A DNA stretch of 64,000 nucleotides from Flavobacterium odoriferum (GCF_025499515.1 NZ_JAMKFA010000007.1:62001-126000); one strand, 5' to 3'; shown: positions 43,453 through 51,813, numbered from the stretch's first letter. The notes: generated from the letters alone by a model not told the origin. Numbers and translations: made by a program.

Positions 43453-44679
43453 ATGTTAAAACGCGCCTTCCACAAATATATCGACAATTTCAGAGGTTTT
43501 TCTCGCGAAATTTGGATACTTACACTAATTACTTTTATCAACCGAGCTGGTACAATGGTACTTCCTTTCTTATCAAAATATTTGAAGGAAGATTTGAACT
43601 TTTCATACAGCCAAGTGGGTTGGATAATGGTGAGTTTTGGTTGTGGATCGATTTTAGGTTCTTGGTTGGGAGGAAAACTATCTGATAAAATTGGCTTTTA
43701 TAAAATAATGATATTCAGCTTACTAACTAGCGGATTTGCATTTTTTGGATTACAATTTATTACAAGTTTTGAAGGTTTATTAGTAGCTATGTTTCTAATT
43801 ATGGTAGTAGCCGATATGTTTCGCCCTGCCATGTTTGTGTCTTTAGGTGCTTATGCAAAACCCGAAAACAGAACCCGAGCGTTAACACTAGTAAGGTTAG
43901 CCATTAATTTAGGTTTTGCTGCTGGACCCGCTCTTGGTGGGTTATTAATTATGAGCGTGGGATACAAAGGTTTGTTTTGGGTAGATGGTGCTAGTTGTAT
44001 TATTGCTATTTTAATATTTTGGATTAAAGTAAAAGAGAAGAAAAAATCTAAATTTATTGATACAAAACAACCAGGAGAAGTGTTAACACACTCTGTTTTT
44101 AAAGACAAACCTTTCTGGATATTTTTAACAGGAACACTAATTACAGGAATCTTATTTTTCCAATTGTTCACCACTATCCCGTTGTATCATAAAGAACAAT
44201 TTAACTTGAGTGAATTTCAAACTGGTTTACTATTAACTTTAAATGGTATTTTAGTTTTCTTTTTAGAAATGCCAATTGTAAGCTATATTGAGCGACATAA
44301 AATAAATAAACTAAAAGTCATAACTTATGGCTGTTTAGCAATGGCAATTAGTATCTACTTACTTTTAATAAACAATTGGGCTGGTATTTTAATTATCATG
44401 ATGATATTTATGACGTTTGCCGAAATGTTTGCATTTCCTTTTTCTAATTCGTTTGCCATGAGTCGTGCGCCTAAAGGTCATGAAGGCCGTTACATGGCGA
44501 TTTTTACCATGAGTTATAGTTTAGCTCACATTTTAAGTGCTAAAACTGGAATGGAAATGATTGATATTTTTAGCTACCAAGCCAATTGGTTTTTCATGGG
44601 AACACTAGGTATTATAGGTGTTTCACTCTTCTTTTGGACTATAAAATTAGTTGATAAAGAAGCTCCCCATAATTTATAA
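43453..44679 (+). CDS. MFS transporter
   Basis: 408 aa with 12 predicted membrane segments. The MFS motif A is GSWLGGKLSDKIGFYKIM (loop 2-3), and the drug-exporter-like segment LALGGLLIMSVGYKGLFWVDG is the motif C region. The substrate cannot be read from the sequence. It ends right before the BlaI-type operators and shares no obvious regulation with the regulator genes that follow, because the operators lie after its stop. Confidence 0.88.
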   Translation: MLKRAFHKYIDNFRGFSREIWILTLITFINRAGTMVLPFLSKYLKEDLNFSYSQVGWIMVSFGCGSILGSWLGGKLSDKIGFYKIMIFSLLTSGFAFFGLQFITSFEGLLVAMFLIMVVADMFRPAMFVSLGAYAKPENRTRALTLVRLAINLGFAAGPALGGLLIMSVGYKGLFWVDGASCIIAILIFWIKVKEKKKSKFIDTKQPGEVLTHSVFKDKPFWIFLTGTLITGILFFQLFTTIPLYHKEQFNLSEFQTGLLLTLNGILVFFLEMPIVSYIERHKINKLKVITYGCLAMAISIYLLLINNWAGILIIMMIFMTFAEMFAFPFSNSFAMSRAPKGHEGRYMAIFTMSYSLAHILSAKTGMEMIDIFSYQANWFFMGTLGIIGVSLFFWTIKLVDKEAPHNL

Positions 44680-44735
44680 AACTAAAAATTTAGTTAAATA
44701 ACTATAAAAATAGTTGTATAACTAAAAAAATAGTT
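44680..44735 (+). promoter_or_regulatory. Three phased inverted-repeat operators before blaI
   Basis: Three 16-bp sites of the form AACTA-N6-TAGTT occur at 44680-44695, 44700-44715 and 44720-44735. They start exactly 20 bp apart with 4-bp separators (AAAT, GTAT). They precede a BlaI-family repressor gene, and each has the dyad symmetry such repressors use. Probably the autoregulatory operators. Confidence 0.75.
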
Positions 44736-44743
44736 TTAGGTTT

Positions 44744-44770
44744 GTTCTTCGACAAGCTCAGAATGACAAA
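44744..44770. repeat. Dispersed word TTCTTCGACAAGCTCAGAAT
   Basis: A fragment of the widespread ...GACAAGCTCAGAATGACA element. A second variant lies at 56799-56830. It is placed between the operators and the blaI start, and the reading frame of the regulator begins just after it. Confidence 0.5.
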
Positions 44771-44773
44771 TTT

Positions 44774-45139
44774 ATGACTATGCAAAAACTAACGAATAAA
44801 GAAGAAGAAATCATGCACATTTTATGGAAGCTTAAAAAAGCTTTTGTAAAAGACATCATGGAAGAAATTACCGAAGATAAACCCCATTACAATACCCTTT
44901 CTACTATTGTTCGTAATTTAGAAGAAAAAGGATACGTGGGATACAATGCTTACGGAAAAACGCATCAGTACTTCCCTATCGTTAAGATTGAAGATTACCG
45001 AAAAACCTTTATGAATACTGCTATTGATAACTATTTCAATAGTTCATACAAAAATTTAGTTTCCTTTTTTGCTGAAGAAGAAAAGATTTCGGCAGACGAA
45101 CTTCGCGAGATTTTAGCCTTAATCGAAGAAAAAAAATAG
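44774..45139 (+). CDS. blaI: BlaI/MecI/CopY-family repressor
   Basis: 121 aa. Winged helix-turn-helix starts MTMQKLTNKEEEIMHILWKL; recognition helix NTLSTIVRNLEEKGYV; dimerisation helices to the C-terminus (ISADELREILALIEEKK). In known systems this repressor is cleaved after the BlaR1 sensor is activated. Its gene lies 1 base before the M56 gene, so the two are translationally coupled. Three inverted repeats precede it. Confidence 0.93.
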   Translation: MTMQKLTNKEEEIMHILWKLKKAFVKDIMEEITEDKPHYNTLSTIVRNLEEKGYVGYNAYGKTHQYFPIVKIEDYRKTFMNTAIDNYFNSSYKNLVSFFAEEEKISADELREILALIEEKK

Positions 45140-45140
45140 T

Positions 45141-46850
45141 ATGGAAAATCTACTAATTTATTTCGTAAAAGTAAACGGACTTATCATTCTGTTTTATTTG
45201 ATGTACGTTGTTTTCCTACGAAAAGAAACCTTTTTCACTCCAAATCGTTGGTATTTTTTGTCGGGATTAGTATTGTCATTGATTTTACCTTTAGTAACGT
45301 TTACCAAAACCATTTGGATAGAACCAACTCCATTACCTGAAGTTTATGAAGAATCAATTCCTTTAACTTATAGTCAAGTAGAAATTCCCGTTCAAGAAAC
45401 CATTGATTGGTCATTGATTTTAATGTCGGCTTACATCGTAATTTCTATTTTAATTATTTTGAAGATTGGGATGGAATTAGTTTCATTTTTCAAAAGAATT
45501 CAAAAACAAAACAAGCAAAAAGAAAGCGATTATACGTTAGTAGATTCAAATTCAGCCGAAAATCCTTTTTCATTTTTTAGTTACATCGTCATTAATAAAG
45601 AAATGTTTACCGAAGAAGAATTACAACATATTTTAACGCACGAAAGCATTCATGTGAAACAAAAACATTCGTTTGATGTGTTAATCGGAAAAGTGTTTTG
45701 TGCTATATTTTGGGTAAACCCAATCATTTGGTTCTACCGAAAAGCGATGTTGCAAAACCTCGAATTTATTGCCGATAACGAAACTTTTCAACAAATAGAA
45801 AATAAATATTTATATCAAAAAACCTTATTAAAAGTAGTGACTCATCAACACGACTTAAGTATTACTAATCAATTTTATCAATCATTAATCAAAAAACGAA
45901 TCGTTATGTTACACACAAATCAATCCCACAAAAAAAATGCTTGGAAGTATGCTACCATTCTTCCGCTATTAGTAGGTTTTATGTTATTATTTCAAATTGA
46001 AACGGTAGCCCAAGTGAAGGAAAGCAAAATTGAAGAAACTAATTATGCGGTTTCCTCTAATTATTCTTCAATTTTAACCAAAAATACCACTGACAAAGAG
46101 TTGCGTGAATTAGAAAAGACTTTTTCAGATGAAAAACACAAACTTAAAATTTCAAAAGTAAAGCGAAATAAAAAAGGCGAAATAATAGAAATAAAACTCT
46201 TATTTGACTCAGGAAAAAGCTACGTTGAAATTCTTGAAAGAAAATCAACTGAACCTATTGAAGCTATTAAAATTTTTATTAATTCTGATAAAGATGATAA
46301 TGTTACTTGCGGTTTTGAAGAAATTTCAAACAACGTTGCTGATGAAGTAAATTATCCTGAACCACCAACTCCACCTACACCACCAAGTCATCCTTTTGAA
46401 GATTTGATGGACGCACCAACTCCGCCAGATTTTCCAGAAGTTCCAGATTTTCCTTCAAATATGGATGATAAAAAGGCTATGGAAAAGTATGAGAAAGCAA
46501 TGGTTTCTTTTGAGAAAAAGATGAAATCAATAGAGCCTAAAATGAAAGAATTTGAGAAAAAAATGGAAGTTTATGAAAAGGAAATAAAACGAAAAGAACC
46601 TGACATGAAAAAATTTGAAGAAGAAATGAAAATTTTTGAACAAAAAATGAAGGTCTTTGAAAAAGAAATGGAGGTTTATGAGAAAGAAATTGAAAAATCA
46701 TCAGCCGAATATTACATCAACGGAGAAAAAGTTTCAAAAGAAGAAGTTGAAAAAACACAAACTAATGAAATTGAATCTGTTAATATTAGAAAAAATAGTT
46801 CTCCAAACAGAATTGAGATTAAGAAAAAAGAAATCAAAAAAACCAAATAA
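45141..46850 (+). CDS. M56-type membrane metallopeptidase sensor (BlaR1-like)
   Basis: 569 aa. Membrane segments at about residues 7-24, 38-57, 92-111 and 270-290. The zinc motif is HESIH at residues 167-171 in LQHILTHESIHVKQKHS, with the third ligand probably in LEFIADNETF. After the last segment there is no penicillin-binding domain. Instead the outside part has a linker, a Pro-rich stretch at about 405-445 and a K/E-rich coiled coil at about 450-530. The signal is thus not beta-lactam. Co-transcribed with blaI. Confidence 0.9.
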   Translation: MENLLIYFVKVNGLIILFYLMYVVFLRKETFFTPNRWYFLSGLVLSLILPLVTFTKTIWIEPTPLPEVYEESIPLTYSQVEIPVQETIDWSLILMSAYIVISILIILKIGMELVSFFKRIQKQNKQKESDYTLVDSNSAENPFSFFSYIVINKEMFTEEELQHILTHESIHVKQKHSFDVLIGKVFCAIFWVNPIIWFYRKAMLQNLEFIADNETFQQIENKYLYQKTLLKVVTHQHDLSITNQFYQSLIKKRIVMLHTNQSHKKNAWKYATILPLLVGFMLLFQIETVAQVKESKIEETNYAVSSNYSSILTKNTTDKELRELEKTFSDEKHKLKISKVKRNKKGEIIEIKLLFDSGKSYVEILERKSTEPIEAIKIFINSDKDDNVTCGFEEISNNVADEVNYPEPPTPPTPPSHPFEDLMDAPTPPDFPEVPDFPSNMDDKKAMEKYEKAMVSFEKKMKSIEPKMKEFEKKMEVYEKEIKRKEPDMKKFEEEMKIFEQKMKVFEKEMEVYEKEIEKSSAEYYINGEKVSKEEVEKTQTNEIESVNIRKNSSPNRIEIKKKEIKKTK

Positions 46851-46854
46851 TAAT

Positions 46855-46883
46855 AAAAAATCCCGATTCACTCGGGATTTTTA
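46855..46883 (+). terminator. Terminator of the blaI-M56 operon
   Basis: AAAATCCCGA/TCGGGATTTT arms with loop TTCAC and T-run. Confidence 0.8.
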
Positions 46884-46889
46884 TTTTAC

Positions 46890-46897
46890 TATATTTG
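46890..46897 (+). promoter_or_regulatory. -7 element of the 46-aa gene
   Basis: TATATTTG matches TAnnTTTG, 14 bases before the ATG at 46912. Confidence 0.6.
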
Positions 46898-46911
46898 CCA
46901 AAAATAAATCG

Positions 46912-47052
46912 ATGTTTAAAATATTAGCCAAACTTAATAAAGCACTTTTACCTAGTTTTACCAAACAAGGTTTAGATCCTATTTATGCAAAAAAATGGCA
47001 GAAAGCAGTTATTGCTTATCGTTATTGGATAACGGTAAAATCGTTAGACTAA
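46912..47052 (+). CDS. 46-aa conserved small protein
   Basis: ATG frame MFKILAKLNKALLPSFTKQG, LDPIYAKKWQKAVIAYRYWI, ending TVKSLD. Positively charged, with a hydrophobic tryptophan-rich helix. A longer frame that reaches back into the M56 gene is rejected because it would ignore the promoter and terminator here. Short proteins like this are, to my memory, sometimes mislabelled SsrA-binding protein; it is far too short for SmpB. It overlaps apt by 4 bases, tail to tail. Confidence 0.7.
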   Translation: MFKILAKLNKALLPSFTKQGLDPIYAKKWQKAVIAYRYWITVKSLD

Positions 47053-47561
47053 TAAGTAATTGCTGCAAAAATATCTTTATTACCTAATTTTTCTCTTCCG
47101 TTTAAAAACGATAATTCCATTAAGAAATTCATTTGCACAATTTCGCCACCTAACTGCTCTACTAACTCACAAACCGCTTTTGCAGTACCTCCAGTAGCTA
47201 AAACATCATCGTGAATTAAAACCTTATCCCCTTTTTGAATAGCGTCAATATGCATTTCTAAAGTATCGGTACCATATTCTAATTCGTATGAAGCACTAAT
47301 TGTTTCAAAAGGTAACTTTTTAGGTTTACGAACAGGAACAAACCCTGCATTCAATTTTTGAGCCAATAAAATGCCAAAAAAGAAGCCACGACTCTCAACT
47401 CCTATTACCTTATTAATATTTTTATCAGCTAAAGTAGTGGCTAACAATTCTAAGCAGACAGAAGTTGCTTCAGGATTACTTAATAAAGGAGTAATATCTT
47501 TAAATCCAATTCCTTGCTTCGGAAAATCCTGAATATCACGTATATAGTTTTCTAAGTTCAT
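47049..47561 (-). CDS. apt: Adenine phosphoribosyltransferase
   Basis: 170 aa, type I PRTase fold. PRPP-binding VLIHDDVLATGGTA motif, GVESRGFFFG and KLPFETISASYELEYGTDTL (flexible loop). Converts adenine and PRPP into AMP for purine salvage. Minus strand, with its start facing the tRNA-Arg region. Confidence 0.96.
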   Translation of the reverse strand: MNLENYIRDIQDFPKQGIGFKDITPLLSNPEATSVCLELLATTLADKNINKVIGVESRGFFFGILLAQKLNAGFVPVRKPKKLPFETISASYELEYGTDTLEMHIDAIQKGDKVLIHDDVLATGGTAKAVCELVEQLGGEIVQMNFLMELSFLNGREKLGNKDIFAAITY

Positions 47562-47587
47562 TTTTTATATATTTTTTCTTTAATTGG

Positions 47588-47618
47588 TTTGCAATTTACA
47601 CATTTATCTCTATATTTG
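47588..47618 (+). promoter_or_regulatory. Promoter of tRNA-Arg
   Basis: TTTG at 47588-47591, a 19-base spacer and TATATTTG at 47611-47618. The tRNA starts 12 bases downstream, the same distance as in tRNA-Pro. Confidence 0.8.
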
Positions 47619-47630
47619 CACCCGCATTAA

Positions 47631-47704
47631 GGCCTCGTGGCGCAACTGAATAGCGCATCTGATTACGGCTCAGAAGGTTACTGGTTTGAATCCAGTCGAG
47701 GTCA
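47631..47704 (+). tRNA. tRNA-Arg (anticodon ACG)
   Basis: Complete cloverleaf: acceptor GGCCTCG/CGAGGTC with one G-T pair, anticodon stem TCTGA/TCAGA enclosing TTACGGC with anticodon ACG, T loop GGTTTGAATCC. Discriminator A. The long frame starting at 47637 overlaps it and is not coding here. Confidence 0.96.
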
Positions 47705-47713
47705 CAAAATACT

Positions 47714-47745
47714 AAAGCGTTCAATCTTTTTGAACGCTTTTTTTT
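47714..47745 (+). terminator. Terminator of tRNA-Arg
   Basis: AAAGCGTTCA/TGAACGCTTT arms with loop ATCTTTT and T-run. Confidence 0.85.
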
Positions 47746-47777
47746 ATATCTTAACTCAGTGTAAATCTACAAAAAAC

Positions 47778-48392
47778 ATGGATAATTCTATAGAAAATCG
47801 CGTAAGATTAGTTGAAACCTTGTTTCAAAATCTTGATGTGGAAATTATAGATTTCCAAAAAGAAACGAAATTGGGTTGTATTGCAGGTTGCGGAAAATGT
47901 TGCTCAACACCCGAAATTGATGCTTCGCCACTTGAGTTTTTACCTTGGGCTTTTCATATTTTTTTAAATGGTCAAGCTGAAGAAACGCTAATAGAATTAG
48001 AACAAAGCAGAACAGCTACTTGCTTTTTATATCGCCCAAAATCGTTAGCAGAATTTACATCCGGAAATTGCAGTACATACCAATATCGAGGATTAATCTG
48101 CAGACTTTTTGGTTTTGGTGCCACAACTGATAAATACGGAAAATTACGCATTGCAACGTGTAATATCATCAAAGAAGGACAAGCAACAAATTTTGAAAAC
48201 GCCACTATTGCTATAAATACTGATTTATCTGTGCCAATTTTTACAGAATATTATATGCAACTTTCGCAAATAGATTTTAAACTTGGAAATGTTTTTCTGC
48301 CAGTAAACAAAGCTATGAAAGCCGCTTTAGAAGAAGTTTTGCAATATTATGCGTACAGACCATTTCCTGATAATTACAAAAAAACCATATAA
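47778..48392 (+). CDS. YkgJ-type cysteine cluster protein, copy 1
   Basis: 204 aa from the ATG giving MDNSIENRVRLVETLFQNLD; 47 earlier in-frame codons lie over tRNA-Arg and its terminator. Cysteines are arranged in GCGKCC at about residue 39-44, NCSTYQYRGLICRLFGFG (Cys, Cys) and ATCNI, the pattern of zinc/iron-binding YkgJ (UPF0153-like) proteins. Immediately followed by a paralogue of about two-thirds identity by eye. Function unknown. Confidence 0.82.
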   Translation: MDNSIENRVRLVETLFQNLDVEIIDFQKETKLGCIAGCGKCCSTPEIDASPLEFLPWAFHIFLNGQAEETLIELEQSRTATCFLYRPKSLAEFTSGNCSTYQYRGLICRLFGFGATTDKYGKLRIATCNIIKEGQATNFENATIAINTDLSVPIFTEYYMQLSQIDFKLGNVFLPVNKAMKAALEEVLQYYAYRPFPDNYKKTI

Positions 48393-48473
48393 ACCATTTG
48401 TTTTCAATTAGTTGAATTAAAACTGGCAAATCAAACAAACTACCAAATTATAGTCTACCTTCGGTAAAAAATT

Positions 48474-49082
48474 ATGACCATCGAGCAACGTGTTGTTTTG
48501 GTAGAAGAATTATTCCAAAATTTGGATGTTGAAATAAAAGAATTTCAATCACACACTAAATTAAGTTGCGTTACTGGCTGTGGCAAATGCTGTAATCATC
48601 CCGAAATTGATGCGTCGCCATTAGAGTTTTTACCTTGGGCTTTTCACTTATTTTTAAATGGTGAAGCCGAAAAAGTATTAAACACCCTAAACAAATCGTC
48701 AGTAAACCGATGCTTTATATATAATCCGCTTTCATTGTTGGATAAAAACAAAGGAAATTGTAGCAGTTACCAATATCGAGGTTTAATTTGTCGCCTTTTT
48801 GGATTTGGAGCCAATACCGATAAATATGGTCAATTGCGATTGGCAACTTGCAAAATTATCAAAGAAGGACAAGCCGAAAATTATAATAAATCAACCGAAT
48901 TAATCAACAAAGGCTTACCAGTTCCCATTTTCACCGATTACTACATGAATCTATCGCAAATCGATTTTCAATTGGGAAATGTAATTGTTCCGATAAATAA
49001 AGCACTCAAATTAGCTATCGAAGAAGTATTGCAATATTACGCCTATCGTCCAATGCCAAACGGACATTTTAATTGTGCTTAA
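48474..49082 (+). CDS. YkgJ-type cysteine cluster protein, copy 2
   Basis: 202 aa, paralogue of the preceding gene. The blocks VEELFQNLDVEI, GCGKCCNHPEIDASPLEFLPW, YQYRGLICRLFGFGANTDKYG, PVPIFTDYYMNLSQIDF and EEVLQYYAYRP are shared. All cysteine positions are kept. It ends overlapping the convergent Nudix gene by 4 bases. Confidence 0.82.
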   Translation: MTIEQRVVLVEELFQNLDVEIKEFQSHTKLSCVTGCGKCCNHPEIDASPLEFLPWAFHLFLNGEAEKVLNTLNKSSVNRCFIYNPLSLLDKNKGNCSSYQYRGLICRLFGFGANTDKYGQLRLATCKIIKEGQAENYNKSTELINKGLPVPIFTDYYMNLSQIDFQLGNVIVPINKALKLAIEEVLQYYAYRPMPNGHFNCA

Positions 49083-49591
49083 TCTAAATATTTTTCATCA
49101 ATAACTTTTCGAATCGAGATAAAACCAATTTGATTCAAATCAATTTCCGAACGTTTTACCCATATCAATTCCTGAATTTCGTCTGCTGCTGCTATTTTAA
49201 TAACATCTGAAGTTAATTCACATTCATAAAAAATATCCATTGTTCGATATGGAACATTCTTGTACAAATAATTATTTGGTGAAGTGGTTATATATTTTAA
49301 ATCGCTATTTGAAATTTCTATTCCTAATTCTTCTTTGATTTCTCTACAAGCGGTTTCTTCTGCCGTTTCATTTGGGTCGATAAATCCTCCAGGTAAATCC
49401 CATTTTCCTTTGTCTGGATCAACATTTCGCACTGTAAACAACACTTTGTCTTCAAACGTAAAAACAATCGCTACAGCGGCCGCTATGTTATGATAATACG
49501 TAAAACCACAATCATCACATAAAAACCTACGGTTATCTGGAAACGTAAAATGAGTTGAAGCACAACTTGGACAAAATTTGAAAAAAGTCAT
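49079..49591 (-). CDS. Zinc-ribbon Nudix hydrolase
   Basis: 170 aa. An N-terminal zinc ribbon with CPSC at residues 7-10 and CDDC at 25-28 is followed by a Nudix domain: GGFIDPNETAEETACREIKEELGIE is the GX5EX7REUXEEXGU box. This is the layout of NADH pyrophosphatase-like and related Nudix enzymes. Substrate not determined. Confidence 0.93.
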   Translation of the reverse strand: MTFFKFCPSCASTHFTFPDNRRFLCDDCGFTYYHNIAAAVAIVFTFEDKVLFTVRNVDPDKGKWDLPGGFIDPNETAEETACREIKEELGIEISNSDLKYITTSPNNYLYKNVPYRTMDIFYECELTSDVIKIAAADEIQELIWVKRSEIDLNQIGFISIRKVIDEKYLD

Positions 49592-49638
49592 TTTTATAGT
49601 GATTAGTGATTGTACAAATTTACTTTTAAATTTTCAAT

Positions 49639-49667
49639 TTGAACTTGGAACCTGAAACTTGAAACCT
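49639..49667. repeat. Word-like repeat (GAAACCT/GAAACTT units)
   Basis: Four imperfect GAACTTG/GAACCT/GAAACTT/GAAACCT units lie before the glycosyltransferase gene. The same family recurs at 51049-51072. The TTG of the third unit is in the position of the -33 promoter element. Confidence 0.6.
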
Positions 49668-49688
49668 AAAACTATATAACTATATTTG
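49659..49688 (+). promoter_or_regulatory. Promoter of the glycosyltransferase gene
   Basis: TTG at 49659-49661, 19-base spacer and TATATTTG at 49681-49688, the latter only 4 bases before the ATG at 49693. The -33 triplet lies inside the word-like repeat. Confidence 0.55.
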
Positions 49689-49692
49689 TCAC

Positions 49693-50907
49693 ATGAAGCA
49701 TTTAGTTATCATAGGAACCGTTTGGCCCGAACCAAATTCAACAGCAGCTGGAAGCAGAATGTTGCAACTCATTTCGTTGTTTCAAAAGCAAGGTTATGAA
49801 ATAACATTTTTGTGTTCGGCTTCTAAATCCGATTTTTCGTTTGATTTGAGTCAGATTTCGGTTAAAACCAAAGCCATTCAACTGAATGATAGTAGTTTTG
49901 ATATAGAAATTGCAGCATTAAATCCAAATGTTGTCCTTTTTGATCGATTCATGATTGAAGAACAATACGGTTGGCGTGTGATGGAAAATTGCCCGAATGC
50001 TTTACGGATTTTAGACACAGAAGATTTACATTTCTTGAGAAAAGCTAGAGAGGTTGCTTTCAAACAAAATCGTGAGTTAATTTTTGAAGATTATATTTCA
50101 GATGTTTTTAAACGCGAAATGGCTTCGATTTATAGATGCGATTTAACATTACTGATTTCTGAATACGAAATGCAATTGGCAACTGAAACGTTCAAAATTG
50201 ATACTTCTCTTTTGTTTTATCTACCTTTTTTATCAGAAGAAGTTAATCCAAATGTTCCAAAATTTGAAGAACGAAATCATTTTGTAAGCATTGGTAACTT
50301 TTTGCACGAACCCAATTGGCAAACCGTTTTAGCCTTAAAAAAATGTTGGAAATCGATTAAAAAACAACTTCCTGAAGCAGAACTTCATGTTTACGGCGCT
50401 TATGTTTCGGAAAAAGCTAAACAATTGCACAACGAAAAAGAAGCTTTTCTAATTAAAGGAAGAGCCGAAAGTGTCGCTGATGTGTATTCTAAAGCAAAAA
50501 TTTTGTTAGCACCAATTCCCTACGGAGCTGGTTTGAAAGGCAAATTATTTGAAGCCATGCAATTGGGATTACCTTCAATAACCACAAAAATGGGAGCCGA
50601 AGCAATGAACGGAAATTTAGATTGGAATGGATTCATCACTTCCGATGAAGATGATTTTGTAAAAAAAGCAGTCGAATTGTATACCAATAAATCGCTTTGG
50701 GAAACCGCTCAAAAAAATGGTTATGAAATCATTGAAAAACGTTTCAAAAAAGAATTATTTGCCACTGATTTTATGAATAGAATTGAAGAACTTCAACAAG
50801 ATTTAAAAACGCATAGAAATCTAAACTTCTTGGGACAAGTTTTGCAACACCAAAGTTTACAAAGTACCAAGTATATGAGTAAATGGATTGAAGCAAAGAA
50901 CAAGTAG
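49693..50907 (+). CDS. GT4-type glycosyltransferase
   Basis: 404 aa with a GT-B fold. The N-terminal GTVWPEPNSTAAGSRMLQLI is the acceptor-side glycine-rich loop; the C-terminal donor region contains GAGLKGKLFEAMQLGLPSITTKMGAEAM, the E-x7-E motif. Target glycan not known. No other sugar genes adjacent. Confidence 0.88.
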   Translation: MKHLVIIGTVWPEPNSTAAGSRMLQLISLFQKQGYEITFLCSASKSDFSFDLSQISVKTKAIQLNDSSFDIEIAALNPNVVLFDRFMIEEQYGWRVMENCPNALRILDTEDLHFLRKAREVAFKQNRELIFEDYISDVFKREMASIYRCDLTLLISEYEMQLATETFKIDTSLLFYLPFLSEEVNPNVPKFEERNHFVSIGNFLHEPNWQTVLALKKCWKSIKKQLPEAELHVYGAYVSEKAKQLHNEKEAFLIKGRAESVADVYSKAKILLAPIPYGAGLKGKLFEAMQLGLPSITTKMGAEAMNGNLDWNGFITSDEDDFVKKAVELYTNKSLWETAQKNGYEIIEKRFKKELFATDFMNRIEELQQDLKTHRNLNFLGQVLQHQSLQSTKYMSKWIEAKNK

Positions 50908-50908
50908 C

Positions 50909-51072
50909 AAGTTCAAGAGCAAAAATTAAAATTTAAAATTGAGACAAAAATTTAAAACATATAAGTAAAAAGAAGTAAACTTAACGCTGAATCAAGTTCA
51001 TATAAATTTTAAAGATTATTTCAAATTTATTAAATCTGTGTTCCAAAAACTTGAAACCTGAAACTTGAAACC
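50909..51072. repeat. Spacer made of word-like repeats
   Basis: Between the glycosyltransferase stop and miaE: CAAGTTCAAGAGCAAAAATT and AAAATTTAAAATTGA words at about 50916-50955, and AAATCTGTGTTCC followed by three GAAACTT/GAAACCT units at 51032-51072. No gene. Confidence 0.6.
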
Positions 51073-51078
51073 AAATAA

Positions 51079-51660
51079 CTACCCATGTATCGTCTCCGAT
51101 TTTCCGTAGCTTTCAATCACTTTTGCTTCAAATTCTAACCATTCTTCCCAACGTTTTTTAACGTCGTAACCTTCTTCTGCTAATTCGTGAGCAAATTGTA
51201 AAAAAGAAGTATAATGATTGGCTTCTGAAATCATTAATTCTCTATAAAAAACAGCTAATTCTTTGTCTTGAATATTGTCGGAAAGTACTTTAAAACGTTC
51301 GCAACTTCTGGCTTCAATCATAGCAGCAAACAACATGCGTTCTACTATTAAATGCTTGCGATTTCCGGGTTTCATAAACTTGAATAAATCGTTTACATAA
51401 CTGTCTTTTCGTTCGCGTCCTAAAACCCAACCACGTGCTTTGATGATTTCATGAACTTGCTCAAAATGATCTAGTTCTTCTTTAGAAATTTTGGTTAATT
51501 CCGTTGTAATCTCTGTAAATTCAGGCAATAAATTGATTAACATAATCGCATTGGAAGCCGCTTTAAGTTCGCACCAAGCGTGATCAGTTAGAATTTCTTC
51601 TAAATTTCCTTCAGCAATGTTAGCCCATCTTGGGTCGGTTGGTAATTTTAAACGAAACAT
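51079..51660 (-). CDS. miaE: tRNA-(ms2io6A) hydroxylase
   Basis: 193 aa, ferritin-like di-iron enzyme that hydroxylates 2-methylthio-N6-isopentenyladenosine at tRNA position 37. Iron ligands are in LTDHAWCELKAA, ISKEELDHFEQVHEI, IEARSCERFKVL and SEANHYTSFL (four-helix Glu/His set). No miaB or miaA is in this window. It has its own short upstream spacer. Confidence 0.94.
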   Translation of the reverse strand: MFRLKLPTDPRWANIAEGNLEEILTDHAWCELKAASNAIMLINLLPEFTEITTELTKISKEELDHFEQVHEIIKARGWVLGRERKDSYVNDLFKFMKPGNRKHLIVERMLFAAMIEARSCERFKVLSDNIQDKELAVFYRELMISEANHYTSFLQFAHELAEEGYDVKKRWEEWLEFEAKVIESYGKSETIHG

Positions 51661-51813
51661 TCAGTAAAATTAAGTATAGATTGAAGCACAAAATTACTTC
51701 TTTATTCCTAAAAATAAAAGGTTTTGAAATTTTGAAATGAAATATAAATGCCTAAAAATGAAATCCCTCACTTAAATTGACTACCTTGTAAGAAATAAAT
51801 AAAACCCTATACT

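Noticed and set aside
45141..46850. Beta-lactam resistance sensing by the M56 protein
   Set aside because: The penicillin-binding sensor domain is absent and no beta-lactamase gene is adjacent.
46657..46911. Long frame joining the 46-aa gene to the M56 coding region
   Set aside because: It is a shadow frame of lysine-rich coding sequence and ignores the terminator and promoter between.
47637..47777. Long N-terminal extension of the first YkgJ-type gene
   Set aside because: It lies over tRNA-Arg and its terminator; the ATG at 47778 aligns with the paralogue start.
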